Part shown: piece by piece, positions 46,446 through 57,695 of the stretch | Layout of the letters: each line of letters starts with the position of its first letter | Numbering within the stretch: the stretch's first letter is position 1 | Origin: Isoperla grammatica | Taxonomy: Eukaryota > Arthropoda > Insecta > Plecoptera > Perlodidae | Assembly: GCA_945910005.1 (NCBI GenBank) | Contig: OX246743.1 | Location: 36,921,398-36,985,397, forward strand | Length of the DNA: 64,000 nucleotides | Direction of reading: 5' to 3' | Notes under the pieces: generated by a model | Database searches by the model: none | What the model saw: only the letters and a program-made list of their open reading frames with translations | Told to the model about the DNA's origin: nothing | Position numbers and translations under genes: made by a program

Positions 46446-49400
46446 CTGGAAGAATAAACAGGGTTTAAGATTATTTTTCTCTTTTTATGGGTTGATGCAA
46501 TTCAAAACACCTGGGCTGGATTCACAAAGATGCCTATAACTCTAAGTTTTCCTAAGGGCCGGTATTTCAATGTCCAGTTCTACTACTAAAATCTACTTAA
46601 AATACACAATACACTTAAAATATATAAATCTACTTTTCAGTCACATTGTTTTGACCATGACAACGGCCAATGGAAATACATTTAACTTGGCTTACCTGAC
46701 AGTTAAACATTACTTAACACTTTAACTGGACATTGAAGTAAGATGCAATCGTTAGGTAAATCCTAGCTAAATAAATCAAGATAAATCATCTCTGGATATT
46801 ACTACACATTCAAAAATACAATATCATTAGTTAAATTGTTGATATTGTACTATATTTTATCTTTATGACATTGCAGAACGACATGTGCATGATTTATATC
46901 ACGAAGATTTGCCTAGACTAGGACGTCTTAGCACTTAGGCACCTTTGAGATTCTGGGCCCTGTGTCCCACAAGCTCTATGATATAATTGTTAACAGCAAT
47001 TTAAATAACGTAGATTGTTTATATTTATTGCTATGCAAGTTTTTGTAATAGTATCGGTTGCGAGTGTGGCAGGTGAACCTGCTATAAAGTTTTTAAAATT
47101 TGCACAGACTATTCATGTTCTCAAAAAGGAGACAACTGTTGAAAACCAATTAATAAGTAGACTTGTGTAGCAGATTTGTCAAATGTTGAGATTAAAATTG
47201 GTGTTTGGGCTTAAAAATCATGATACATTGAAAGTGTACGGGTATAATGTACTACCTATAAGAACATCATATTGGAAATTCAGTTGCAGTGATATGTTAC
47301 CGCATACAAAGCATGCACACTTAACCACCAACCAAAGCAACCAAATAGATTTATGCAAACCAAATTAATAAGCTAAAATACTCAAAGCAATTCACTATCT
47401 ATCGTTGGAGTATAGTACCAGTCAAAGTCATCAATCACATGATGCTTACCTTGAAGATGAAGGTATCTTTCGTTGCCAGTTCTTGAACCTCAAAGTAGTC
47501 TTCCCATTCAGTTTCAGAACATACGATACACTTGTCCAGGAACAGTGGCTCCTGAAACATACAACAACATAAAGTATTGTATACATACATTAAACACCAT
47601 ACGATATAACTGACGGGGTAATACAACGAAAAAGGCAAAATTTTGAAGTAAAATTCAAAAGAATAAGGTTAGATTTGTAAATCTCTTCCAGATTTTCATT
47701 ACAGATACATCTTACTTTCCCATTGGTGAATTACAATTGCTCTGCATGACTGTGACTAATAATAAATTGTTATAAAAGCAATCTACATACAGACCCACCC
47801 ACTCAACACTACTCCGCTGAAGGGAAGCGAACTAATAGCTGAGCCACCACGTTCGCTCAAAATGACAGACAACATTACTGACCGAGATGTTGGCAACAAT
47901 TTTACTAATACTCATCCCTTCCAATCTGCTTCAGTGAGTGACGTATTAGCACAGACAACTCGGGGTCGGTTTAACAAACCTTTTAAACTTCGATTAACGG
48001 GTAATCGAAGATTCGCTGCGAAAAAGCATTCATTTTTAATGTAATGTTTGTTGAAACCACGGTTATCAAACCGAGCTTACTAAATTGGAGCTTAAAGAAG
48101 TTGGTGAATGTCTTTGATACAGCTGATGAGTACTACTCTGCTCAGCAAGATGAAAAATACTAATAAAACATTGCAAACATATTTTTCAAGAAGAAGACAA
48201 AAATAATTAATGCATTTATTGTTTCCTCATTTCAATAAACAATCATGATGTGAGTGTGACACATTAAAAAAGGAAAGTCGTATAACTGGTTAAGTTATAG
48301 ACTGTTGCATATATGTTGGGAAATTATACGGTGTGCATGTACAAACAAATAATGCATAATTGAGGAAACTACTTTCTTCACTATTAATCACTGAGTGATG
48401 AAGCAGAGAGCAAATGAGTATAAGTATAATACTTACCCTGAGCAACGCATATCTCCCGCACTTCTCCTTGACGAGTAGCAATGTTGCTTCTCTCACTCCG
48501 CTCTTCCTGGGGAACAGCAGTAGTTCATCCTCTGGCCGGTAGTCCTCGCTCGTCTGAACAACACACAAGACACATCAGTCTATGTTACAACACTATAAGT
48601 AGAGATAGGCCTACGTCTTTTTAGCAAAACTTTTCTCTAAATTAAGCATTGATTATTTTAAATTTAGCATTTATATTTTTCTTTCCGTCAAAACCTTGCA
48701 TATCAGGGGGTTTCTTACACTTCTAATGAAAAATTATGTGCAAGTTCTAGTTAAAACTAATTCAGTTGTAACTTTTAACTTCTTAAGGGGTTAAAATGCA
48801 GTTCTTCACTAAATCTCAATAGGAATGGGAACACATTATTTTTTTTTAAATTAGCATTTTGTAGCGTTTTCAAAAATAAAACCAATAAATAAATGACCAA
48901 TCTAGCATCTAAAACCTTAAACGCTAAAATAACGTATCTCTAACTATAAGTTATCACAGATCAAGAAGCAACCAGGTAAACAGGCAGTCTCTTTACGAGG
49001 AACAATCGCTAGTCCTTCCTGGTCTGAACAATAGATAAGAAGTATCGGTTTACGTTGTCTAACTATACAAGTAATTTGTACTTGTATTTATTAGCAGCGA
49101 GCATTCATTGCTGCTTCACCAATGTCGGCAAGTGATAAACTGTGTTACAATGTGACCTTTTGGAACCAAATCGAATAGAATATTCACATACTAATGCTAT
49201 AGTTAATCTTATTTTATTTTATTTCTAGTAAATACAACAATGTAATTTTTATCTCACGAAATCAGTTGTCTGTACAGTTTATGAATGAATAATAAATAAA
49301 ATGAATTACAATACAATATTAGCTAATGAGTTTAAAATTTAATGGAAGGCGCATGTGATTCACAATTAATAAATTACACCAGTACTTCCCTTCGAAGTGA

Positions 49401-52104
49401 AAATTAAAGGGATCACTTTTCTAGACATACTTTCTGTTGAATGGATATCAAACACCTTTCAAACTTGTGTTTGGAAAAAGTGAAAAAGTAATAATAATAT
49501 GTAAAGTTGAAAGTACCTTTCCGTTTGTGACCAGAAGTGCGTTAATGGGCTGGAGTTTGATCGTCCTGCCCTTCCTCCAGTTGTTGTCGGTGGGGTTGGT
49601 GTACAGCATCCTCCCCTCCATCGCGAACTTGACCTCGTCATGGTTCCAATCCAAGACGTCCACAGCCATCTTAACACACACAACGCATTAGAGGGTTTTG
49701 TTGTGGTGCTAGTTCAACCACAGAAAAAAGGGATAATAATTTAGGAGATAGTTAAAGATCAAGTGGATCCTATCGTATGAGTTGGATATTGATACTTTTG
49801 GCGAACGAAAATTATATGAATCCAGAGAATAAAGAGTAAAATTTAAGTTCAGTAAAATAACTAAAAGAGAAACAATTTTAAAAACTTCTATTTTAAGTGC
49901 TGTACGTGGAAGGATTAGAAACAGACATATATTTTATATACATGAGTGTGTCAATATGGAAAACAGAAACGAAAAGTAATTGCTAGTATTTATAGTATCC
50001 ATTTCCTTATGTTGAAAATTATTGAATTGTTACTTATACGAGTTTAGAAGAAATTTTTCATGTTACGACCACAATAATAATATTATCGCTGTCCAGAGCA
50101 TGAACAGGGCAACACGTTTTGTTGTAGAGCAATGAAAATTAAGATTAAGATCTACTAAAATAATGCAATGTGTTTATTTCTTTGGTTTACGAAATGATCA
50201 ATCATAAAATACACTTTTGTGATTTTATGAAGGGCTTTAAGTAGGTCATATCAATTCCAAAGCACTTGATTACAGTATATAGAAAACAGGTCAACAGTTG
50301 GTGTAAAATCGGAAGAGTATTTTTGTCAGTCATTTGTCTGAAGTACTTGTCCACTAGTCAGAATGTCGTTATGTCGGTAGTCTGTCTGTTGTCTTCTTCA
50401 GCCGTTCTTGTAGTCATCTCTCTTCATTGTCTTAGTCCGGTAAGTGCGACCTACACCTTCAAACATGCAAACTGGAAACATTATTCGTTTGTCTTTACAT
50501 GAATAGTAAACATGAAGTCAAATATCTTGCTGAAATCCACAAACGTCTATCGTTATATTTCGTGCAAGTTCATTTACAAAGTTTGTATATTATGAGGAAC
50601 ATTTTCTGACACATAACACCCTCAATGAGACTAAATTAAAAAATAGACTTTAGAACTGTCTGAAATTGGTCTAAATTACTCCTTGGTCATCGATAACAGC
50701 TACTATAGTTACTAAGAATAATATAGGCCTCAAATAGTATCAAACTCATTAAAGATTTAGTAACTTTTGTGCAACGCAAAGAAGATCTACAGCATCCCCT
50801 TTTGCCATTTGCAATCAATACTGTGTCATTTTAAAAAAAATGGGAGGCATTCTAACAAATTATGGTTCCAAATGTTTTGTAGTGTTTGTTCCACAGAATT
50901 CTTAGTTACTTATTTTTTTACACTCTTTGCATTTCAAATTGTATGTCAAGATTTCAAAAGTTTCATTTCCTATACACTGTGCTACATTTTCGTACATAAT
51001 CATAAAAAAAAAACTCTCGTTCTGTTCCTTCATTATACTCTCAATGCAGTCATACAATATTTTTTCTCCAAAGAGACTCAGTCTTAATCAAAATAGACCT
51101 AATCTCGTTACCATCTGCCGCGTCAAGCGTTGCTCAAGAATCGGCTTTGGGACCACTACTGTACCTTTCTTAGTTTGATGTTGATCATGTCTATTTCGCT
51201 GCTAGATCGACGTCCGTTGATGATTGAGATTCGTCGCCACAATTTGGTTGTACTTATGTCCTTCGCCACCTAAAAACATAATTCATTAAAACCAACATCA
51301 TTGCCATACATGAGTACTGACGTGTTGCTATCACCATAGTTATCTGTGCTATCACTAAGCCAGAACCTGGCAGTGCCTTTTCATAGGGAAGTGGTTTTAA
51401 AATATCTTTAATATAGGATATGAATTCAAACACTCTTGGCATGGATCCACTTAAGGAACTAACTCTTATGGCTAATATTACAAGCAAGAGTACCGGTAAC
51501 ACATAAAAATGTTATTTGTAGCAAATACACTATTGAGTGGATTTTGATGGATTTTGATTGGTGGTTTCAATAGTGACAACATCAGTGACAGTTTCAATAG
51601 TGAACAGGTTAGATCCGAATTCACAAAACTTTAATTAATCTTTGATATGATTATCTCGGAATCTCGGGACTGCAAGTTTTGTGAACCGGACCTTATTCGA
51701 CAAATAAATAGTTATAGGGGCATTGTAATAGTGGGCTTAAACATGGGGTATATTATTGCAGTCTTCTGCATACCTACAGTTATAGTTCCCTCACTCAAAC
51801 TCCGAGTTGAGTGCCTTCAGAGTTGAGTATCTTCGTGGCTGAGGAAGGGAACGGACCTCCCGAAAATTGAATCATTTTGCTAATTTTTTATTTTATGTCC
51901 GTGTGCTTGGTTCATTTAAATTACTTTAATGGTTTCATATAGTTAGTTTGGGACTAGTATACTTACCGAGTTCATGTGCTCTAGATGCAGTTCTATCTTG
52001 TGCTGGGCTTGCTTGAGTAGTTCTCGCCCCTGGTGGTGGGCCGGTGTAACTTTGTACAGTCGCGCCAGCAGTAGCGGGTATTTGGTCACGCGCTGAACCG
52101 GCAC
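46314..52104 (-). CDS. Rho guanine nucleotide exchange factor, C-terminal DH-PH part (six exons)
   Basis: Six exons on the minus strand, at 52104-51967, 51269-51165, 49669-49517, 48553-48437, 47551-47450 and 46445-46314, join without frame breaks into 248 residues and a stop. All five introns are phase 0 with GT-AG borders. The first exon carries PVQRVTKYPLLL, the hallmark of conserved region 3 of DH domains, which catalyse GDP release from Rho, Rac or Cdc42. Exons 3-6 give a PH domain, from KFAMEGRMLY through WRKGRTIKL, LLLVKEKCGRYALL and WEDYFEVQEL to the closing helix TKLWYHQLQFHSQ. Some 25 residues follow, rich in Arg then Asn/Met. The first part of the DH domain and any N-terminal domains were not found before 64000, so the model is partial. 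The subfamily is not recognised. Confidence 0.92.
46511..46962. mobile_element. MITE family M4, copy 3, in the last Rho-GEF intron
   Basis: CTGGGCTGGATTCACAAAGA on the left and TTCTGGGCCCTG on the right bound the element. The interior matches the copies at 8.2 and 39.3 kb, except for the MITE at 46556-46738 inserted near its left end. Confidence 0.85.
46556..46738. mobile_element. MITE H3 nested in M4, TAA target duplication
   Basis: The left end GGGCCGGTATTTCAATGTCC, then AGTT, is inverted at the right as AACTGGACATTGAA. The outermost right bases are lost. TAA lies at 46553-46555 and 46739-46741. The intact M4 copies show the uninterrupted sequence. Confidence 0.85.
47450..47551 (-). CDS. 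Rho-GEF exon E: PH late strands
   Basis: Thirty-four codons, from E-P-L-F-L-D to F-I-F-K, with acceptor TTTCAG and donor GTAAGC. CIVCSETEWEDYFEVQEL and KDTFIFKA give the last strands before the C-terminal helix. Confidence 0.92.
47965..48117 (+). mobile_element. MITE family F copy in a Rho-GEF intron
   Basis: GGTCGGTTTAACAAACC, CGATTAACGGGTAATCGAAG, AATGTTTGTTGAAACCACGG and CTTAAAGAAGTTGGTG follow the order of the family copy at 34993. Confidence 0.6.
48437..48553 (-). CDS. Rho-GEF exon D: PH middle strands
   Basis: Thirty-nine codons, from T-S-E-D-Y to A-L-L-R. The acceptor is TTGTTCAG and the donor a perfect GTAAGT. The charged loop YRPEDELLLFPRKSG separates two hydrophobic strands. Confidence 0.9.
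48565..49500. other. Rho-GEF intron C/D
   Basis: AT-rich intron sequence; no repeat end or gene recognised. Confidence 0.6.
49517..49669 (-). CDS. Rho-GEF exon C: start of PH domain
   Basis: Fifty-one codons beginning M-A-V-D-V-L-D-W. The acceptor is GTGTTAAG, and the ATG here is internal if the upstream exons are joined. EGRMLYTNPTDNNWRKGRT and INALLVTNGK fit the first PH strands. The donor is GTACTT. Confidence 0.9.
49680..51160. other. Rho-GEF intron B/C
   Basis: No gene recognised. Plus-strand frames at 50266-50502 and 50767-51087 are rich in F, C and L as expected of translated intron sequence. Confidence 0.55.
51165..51269 (-). CDS. Rho-GEF exon B: end of DH domain and linker
   Basis: Thirty-five codons, ending S-E-I-D-M-I-N-I-K-L-R-K. 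The acceptor is TTTTTAG and the donor GTACAG, a weaker consensus. TTKLWRRISIINGRR is basic and leads from the last DH helix into the PH domain. Confidence 0.85.
51275..51960. other. Rho-GEF intron A/B with MITE remnants
   Basis: A partial relative of MITE H2 (TTATTTGTAGC, TTTTGATTGGTGGTTTCAAT, CGACAAATAAATAGTTATA) spans about 51515-51735. Inside it lies a short inverted-repeat segment (CCGAATTCACAAAACTT and AAGTTTTGTGAACCGG), again nested. Confidence 0.55.
51967..52104 (-). CDS. Rho-GEF exon A: DH conserved region 3
   Basis: Forty-six codons, from V-P-V-Q-R to H-M-N-S. The acceptor is TTTCAG and the donor GTAAGT. The helix containing QRVTKYPLLLARLYKV contacts the GTPase in DH structures. The rest (KQAQHKIELHLEHMN) is the following long helix. 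Confidence 0.93.
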
Positions 52105-52110
52105 CTGAAA

Positions 52111-53317
52111 CATGCGTTGCTTTTAGAGACAAGCCAACTTATAGACATACATAAATACATATTGGAACACTGTACAAATACTTATTACATCTTTTACCAT
52201 ACATATTATATAGAGGCTAGACACTAGTAAGTCGTAACAACCTAATCCAAGTGCTCGACTTATGTTTATTAATAACATATTCGTTTCGTATGTATCTGTG
52301 CTATGTATGTATACCAACATAATTTCTATGTCTTTAAATGTGAAACTTAGATTTTTCATAAATTATGTTACAACGTTGGACAGCATTAGAAATCGATTAG
52401 CTTTAGATAAATAAGAGAAGATGAAAAAAAATAAGGCTACAAAATATGATATGTGCAAAATAAAACATTTCCAACCAACACTTTTCTCAAATTATGATTT
52501 TGAGAGAACACTATCACACACTTTGGTGTACATTCCTCTTCATTGTACTATACCTCTACCTCTACATTATACTATATTCGATATACCACATCTGTAGCAT
52601 AAATTATTAAAAGCATAACATTTGAGTTTACGTATACGCCAATCATAATTAACTATACAGAAATACAATTATTCACAAGCTAAACACTATATTATAGAGA
52701 TTATTTCTAAAAGTGGATATTACAGTATTCATGTAAATCATATAGAAAACATGTCAAAGCCTCACGAGTGTGAGAATAAAGATAATTAATGTTGTACTTG
52801 CAGCAGCTATAGAAAGTCTTCCGAGTACGACCACTGAGTAATGAGTATTATTGTGTTTGCCAGAGTGAGTAAATTACTTGAGCAGGCGGACACTTGTGGC
52901 TGGGAAATTCATTTGCATAATAGGTACTAAACGAACAACAACATGAATGCTTCAGGAGAACTCCGCACGAGATTCCATTCCATAAATACTAAATACAATA
53001 ATAACTAAACTAATTTATAATAATAACTAATAATAACTAAATATTATACATCAATAATTGACGGAAGTATTATTATGTTTCTTTTAACAGGGCGTACTAC
53101 CACTGTTACGCTTACCCGCACAATTAGTAGAGTAGATAAGTGGCAAAATATCTAAAAATGCGGGGTTTAGTGTTAGAAACGTAAGATGTTTACCACTTAC
53201 AGACAACTAACAACTAATATGGTTTGGAGATTATTGATAAAAGTAGAGAGATTATTAATAAGACGTTTTGCACAAAGATCTTTTACACTAGAGGCTATAT
53301 ATACACTACATGCAGGT
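52111..53317. other. sequence upstream of the first visible Rho-GEF exon
   Basis: Probably intron. AT-rich, with a TAATAACTAA-type run near 53000-53045. No further DH exon was found. Confidence 0.5.
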
Positions 53318-53328
53318 AAGATGGCGGC
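53318..53328 (+). promoter_or_regulatory. YY1-like motif at the LINE 5' end
   Basis: AAGATGGCGGC matches the YY1/Pho consensus, which in human L1 sits at the 5' end and helps set transcription start. Its position ahead of ORF1, just where the element seems to begin, suggests a similar internal promoter role. That role is inferred. Confidence 0.45.
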
Positions 53329-53601
53329 AGTAGTATGTAGCCTGTGAAAGTGCTCCACAAAAACCTCAAAAGAGCGTGGCCCGAATTAGTTATGCACAAC
53401 AACAAGTACACCATCGAATTGCCACGACCATAATCATCAACTGGGATCATTCACTAACTACTATGAAGTAAGTCATCTCACAATAATTCCAAGTTAATTA
53501 AACAAGAAGATTGCCACAACGTGGTCTAGGCCTAGGCTACAGCGCAAGCGCATGCAAGTGTTGCCAACCCTACTCCCAACAAACGTAAAGTTACTAGCAT
53601 C

Positions 53602-54321
53602 ATGGTTAAACAGGCGAGCTCGGAAAATGTTGCTTCCCTTCAAAAGAGAGTGGATTCTTTTGAATCAAAGATTAATGTCTCACTTGAAGAATTTAGAAGC
53701 CTACTTGCTGAGAAGCCGCCTAACGAGAACCAGGGAGGTGGTATAGGCCTAACCGATCTCATCAAGAAGTTCACTGACATGGAGAACTCCGTGAAAACAA
53801 GCCTTCATGTCATGAAAAATGAACTTAAGGATGCTGCAGATAAGCTAAACGATCAAGACTCTCGGCTAGATCAGCTAGAGCAATACTCGCGCAGAAACTG
53901 CCTACTAATACACGGAATCCAGGAACACCAGAAGGAAAATTTGTATGCCGAGGTTGCCAGCCTTGTCAACAGCAAGCTTCAGTTGCAGTCATTCAACGAG
54001 CAAGATTTTGACAGGTGTCATCGGCTTGGCGCGCCGGCGGCTCACGGTAATCGGAAACCCAGGCCAATAATCATGAAGCTTATTTCATACCAGGCAAGAG
54101 ACGCTATCTGGCGGTCTAAAAGCCGACTAAAGAACTCCGGGATTCTGATTACGGAATCGCTAACGAAACCGAGGCAAACCCTTTTCGCAACCGTCCAAAA
54201 AATAGTCGGCCCAAGAAAATGCTGGACCCAAGATGGAACAGTCATGGCAGTCCATCAAGACGGTAGAAAAGTGCGTATAAATAACACTGCTGACCTGCGA
54301 CACCTAACCGTGAGTGTATAA
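53602..54321 (+). CDS. LINE ORF1 protein (coiled coil and RRM, nucleic-acid chaperone type)
   Basis: 239 residues. Residues about 50-95 form a heptad-rich coiled coil (DLIKKFTDMENSV, DQDSRLDQLEQ). The segment YSRRNCLLIHGI (95-106), then DFDRCHRLG (135-143), RPIIMKL (154-160) and the basic C-terminal part through GRKVRINN (221-228), follow the RRM and C-terminal domain layout of L1-type ORF1 proteins. These bind LINE RNA and act as trimers. There is no CCHC zinc knuckle. The frame stays open for about 20 codons upstream of the chosen ATG (53602), through P-T-P-N-K-R-K, back to a TAG, but no other in-frame ATG occurs. The frame is intact. Confidence 0.9.
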   Translation: MVKQASSENVASLQKRVDSFESKINVSLEEFRSLLAEKPPNENQGGGIGLTDLIKKFTDMENSVKTSLHVMKNELKDAADKLNDQDSRLDQLEQYSRRNCLLIHGIQEHQKENLYAEVASLVNSKLQLQSFNEQDFDRCHRLGAPAAHGNRKPRPIIMKLISYQARDAIWRSKSRLKNSGILITESLTKPRQTLFATVQKIVGPRKCWTQDGTVMAVHQDGRKVRINNTADLRHLTVSV

Positions 54322-54644
54322 ACTAATCGGCACAGGCCACTTACAAGTTCATCAAAACGACTGGAACTTCCAAAATGTTTATCCTATTATATATAATATA
54401 TAACATAATATGAGGTTAAAGAGCAGGTGCTATCGATACAACAAAATATCTTGTATCTTAAAATCTTGCTTCTCAGGGTAACGTAAAATATAGGAATAGG
54501 ATAATTTTATTAGTTTTATTTAATTTTTTTCTTCTCAACAAAAATAATTGTTTGTAAACAAGTATTATTATAAAATATACTACATATAATTTAGAAATAT
54601 AGTTAGGTTAATAAGTTTAGGTATATTTACGCACACTCTGTAAT

Positions 54645-57600
54645 ATGTCTCAAACACACTTTAATGAGCCTGCTAACGGTAATGACGATTCAAAAGATTA
54701 CAGTAATAACAACTTTATGCTCGATCTGAGCATTTCAACTCATACATGTAGTTCTCCGGAAGAACTTAAAAACTTATACAAACTGAACCAAGAAATTAAA
54801 ATTTTTCACATAAACATACGAGGACTAAGTTCAAACTTTGATGAGCTTATGATCACCATGCAGAGTATAGGTATACAATTCGACGTTATAATACTGTCAG
54901 AAACACACCTTAAGTACGACTCTGACCAGTACAAAATCCCGGGATATGTCACGTACCACTCGCCCAACAAACTATCTACCCATGATGGCATGACAATTCT
55001 TATTAATGAAAACAGTTTTGACACATATACATTTCTAGATACTACAAATCTTACCCAAGCAAATTCCACGATAGTAAAAGCAACGAAAGGAAAAGAGACA
55101 TACTCCATTCTCTCTTGCTATAGATCTCCTTCCTGCAACACTCTTCAATTCATTAAAGAACTAAATATTATGTCATCTAAAATGAACAGCCTGCACAATT
55201 TCATCGTAGGGGACATTAATATTAACATCTTGGACTCAAATTCTAATAACACACTGACCAACGAATACTTAAATACGTTGTATGCTAATGGATACGTTTC
55301 TTGCATTAACAACCCCACTAGAGTAACAGAAAAATCACAATCATGCATCGATCACATATTCTTAAAATCCCGTAACCCTAACAAACCAATTCCAGCCATC
55401 CTAAAGACGTCAATTACAGATCATTACGCAATTTGTTTTGGAAGGGAAGCCCCGGTAGTAGAAACAACAAATAACACAAAATGCAACTCGGGCTACCAAG
55501 AGTTTGCAAGAGTTGACTATCAGAAAATTCTAGAACTTGCCTCGACTATAAATTGGCACCTCATACTAGAAGAAAATGACCCCTGTTTAGCTGCAAACAA
55601 ACTCGTAGACATAATCAAGGGACTAACAAACGAAGCCAAATTCACACAAAAAAGAAAACTACTGGGTAAACATTTCAAAATTAAACCATGGATTACAAAT
55701 GGCCTAATTAAATCCATTAGGAAAAGAGATCAAATTCACAATAAACTCATTAAAGTCCCCAATGACATAGAACTAAGAAACTACTATAAAATCTATCGTA
55801 ATAAACTCAATGCCCTTATTAAGAAAACCAAAAATGATCACTACAAGAATAAAATTTCAGAAACTGGCGGAGATGTGAAAAAAGTGTGGAACATAATCAA
55901 CGAAATAACGAACAAACCAAAACTTAATCACGAAATTAAAACAATAGAATTTAATAATGAAGTCCTAGTAGCCAAGCATACCCCAGGTCCTGTAGCTGAC
56001 ACATTCGTTGACTATTTTAGCAATGTCGGTAAGGATATGGCCGAAAAAATTAAACAGGAACAACATACGAATGCTTGCGAAGACATCAACCCAACCCCTA
56101 GCATAAGAGCTAACCCTTGCCCTAAATCAATATTCTTTGCTCCAGTAACAATTGAAGAGCTATCGGGATACATAGATGCGCTCGGGCCTAATACAGCTCC
56201 AGGTGTTGACAAAATTAACAATCTAACACTAAAAACCATTAAGCATTATATAGTAATACCACTTGCCCACATAATTAATAGAAGTTTTGAGTCTGGCGTA
56301 TTTCCTGATGTATTTAAAACAGCAATAATAAAACCCATTTACAAAAAAGGGAAACATACACTTGTAAGCAACTACAGACCGATTTCACTATTGACCAATC
56401 TATCAAAAATTCACGAAAAATGTATTAAAAGTCGCATTTACAAATTTATGGAAGACCGCAAACTCCTCTCTCCTAATCAATTCGGATTTCGTAAAAATAT
56501 GGGCACCCAAGAGGCGATTATGAAACTAACTACAAGTATACACTCAAATCTAGACAGAAATAAAAAAACTATCACAATTTTTTTAGACCTGGCTAAGGCC
56601 TTTGATACAGTTGCTCATAGCAAACTGTTTGATAAACTTCACTTTTATGGTATTCGAGGCGTTGCACTAGAACTGGTAAAAAGCTACCTATCTAAACGCC
56701 AACAATTTGTTCAAATAAATGAAACTTTAAGTAAACCTAGAGAAATTGAATATGGAGTCCCACAAGGCACTGTTCTTGGCCCAATATTATTCTTAATCTA
56801 TATTAACGATCTGTGTAACCTTAAAATACGTGGCGAAATAGTTACATTCGCGGATGACACAGTCATTCTATTCTCAGCTGAGTCATGGAAGAATGCGCAT
56901 ACCATAGCACAAACAGAATTAGCAATAATAACTCAATGGTTAAATAACAATTTACTTACTCTTAACTATGAAAAAACCATGTACATAACTTTTAGCCCTA
57001 AAATCAATACTCAACCATCCACATCTACAATCAAAATACATATCAACCATTGCGACCCCAATAACTCAAACTGCAAATGCCCTACCATCAACAAAACCCA
57101 TGCCCTAAAATATCTAGGGGTTACCATTGACCAACACCTAAGGTGGAACCACCACATAACGACAACTGTCAGCAAATTACGTCATTCCCTCCAAAAATTC
57201 TACACACTAAGAAACATATTATCTCCTGCCAACCTTAAAATTGTTTACTATGCCATCGTTCAATCCATTATTCAATATGGCATCATAGCTTGGGGAGGAG
57301 CTTGTGATGCTCACATAAAAAAACTCGCAACTATTCAAAGTATTATTCTCAAAGTAATACTCAAAGTGGACTATCACCATCCTACTGAACTTGTTTACAA
57401 AGAAAGCGGTGTCCTACAAACTAGAAAACTGTATGCACAATTCCTAATGAAATATGTTCATTTGCAAAAGCTTAACACAGATTTTTCTAATGTAAGTTCA
57501 TACAAAATTAACACAAGATTCAAAAGCAACAACAAACTACAATTAAATAGAATAAATAAAGGACTAACACAACGACATGGACATTACTTAGGACCCAAAC

Positions 57601-57695
57601 TTTATAACTTGTTACCCATTCATATACGATCACAGAAAACGCGCTCAAAGAACTTCGACTTTCTTGCCAAAAGTGGCTTAAAATATGCCCCATAA
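54645..57695 (+). CDS. LINE ORF2 protein: APE endonuclease and reverse transcriptase
   Basis: 1016 residues. It nicks target DNA and reverse-transcribes the element RNA at the nick. The endonuclease (about 53-265) keeps N57 (HINIRGL), E86 (LSETHL), D190/N192 (VGDININ), D236-H237 (CIDHIF) and D259-H260 (SITDHYA). The RT follows: NYRPISLLTN (about 575), FGFRKNMGTQEA, motif A FLDLAKAFDTV (about 645), motif B YGVPQGTVLGPILF (about 702) and motif C FADDTVILF (about 734). A thumb-like region contains LKYLGVTID and IVQSIIQYGIIAWGG. The catalytic centre reads FADD rather than the commoner YADD. No RNase H domain or CCHC end is present. Layout suits the CR1/Jockey/L2 group; the exact clade is uncertain. 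Confidence 0.97.
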   Translation: MSQTHFNEPANGNDDSKDYSNNNFMLDLSISTHTCSSPEELKNLYKLNQEIKIFHINIRGLSSNFDELMITMQSIGIQFDVIILSETHLKYDSDQYKIPGYVTYHSPNKLSTHDGMTILINENSFDTYTFLDTTNLTQANSTIVKATKGKETYSILSCYRSPSCNTLQFIKELNIMSSKMNSLHNFIVGDININILDSNSNNTLTNEYLNTLYANGYVSCINNPTRVTEKSQSCIDHIFLKSRNPNKPIPAILKTSITDHYAICFGREAPVVETTNNTKCNSGYQEFARVDYQKILELASTINWHLILEENDPCLAANKLVDIIKGLTNEAKFTQKRKLLGKHFKIKPWITNGLIKSIRKRDQIHNKLIKVPNDIELRNYYKIYRNKLNALIKKTKNDHYKNKISETGGDVKKVWNIINEITNKPKLNHEIKTIEFNNEVLVAKHTPGPVADTFVDYFSNVGKDMAEKIKQEQHTNACEDINPTPSIRANPCPKSIFFAPVTIEELSGYIDALGPNTAPGVDKINNLTLKTIKHYIVIPLAHIINRSFESGVFPDVFKTAIIKPIYKKGKHTLVSNYRPISLLTNLSKIHEKCIKSRIYKFMEDRKLLSPNQFGFRKNMGTQEAIMKLTTSIHSNLDRNKKTITIFLDLAKAFDTVAHSKLFDKLHFYGIRGVALELVKSYLSKRQQFVQINETLSKPREIEYGVPQGTVLGPILFLIYINDLCNLKIRGEIVTFADDTVILFSAESWKNAHTIAQTELAIITQWLNNNLLTLNYEKTMYITFSPKINTQPSTSTIKIHINHCDPNNSNCKCPTINKTHALKYLGVTIDQHLRWNHHITTTVSKLRHSLQKFYTLRNILSPANLKIVYYAIVQSIIQYGIIAWGGACDAHIKKLATIQSIILKVILKVDYHHPTELVYKESGVLQTRKLYAQFLMKYVHLQKLNTDFSNVSSYKINTRFKSNNKLQLNRINKGLTQRHGHYLGPKLYNLLPIHIRSQKTRSKNFDFLAKSGLKYAP

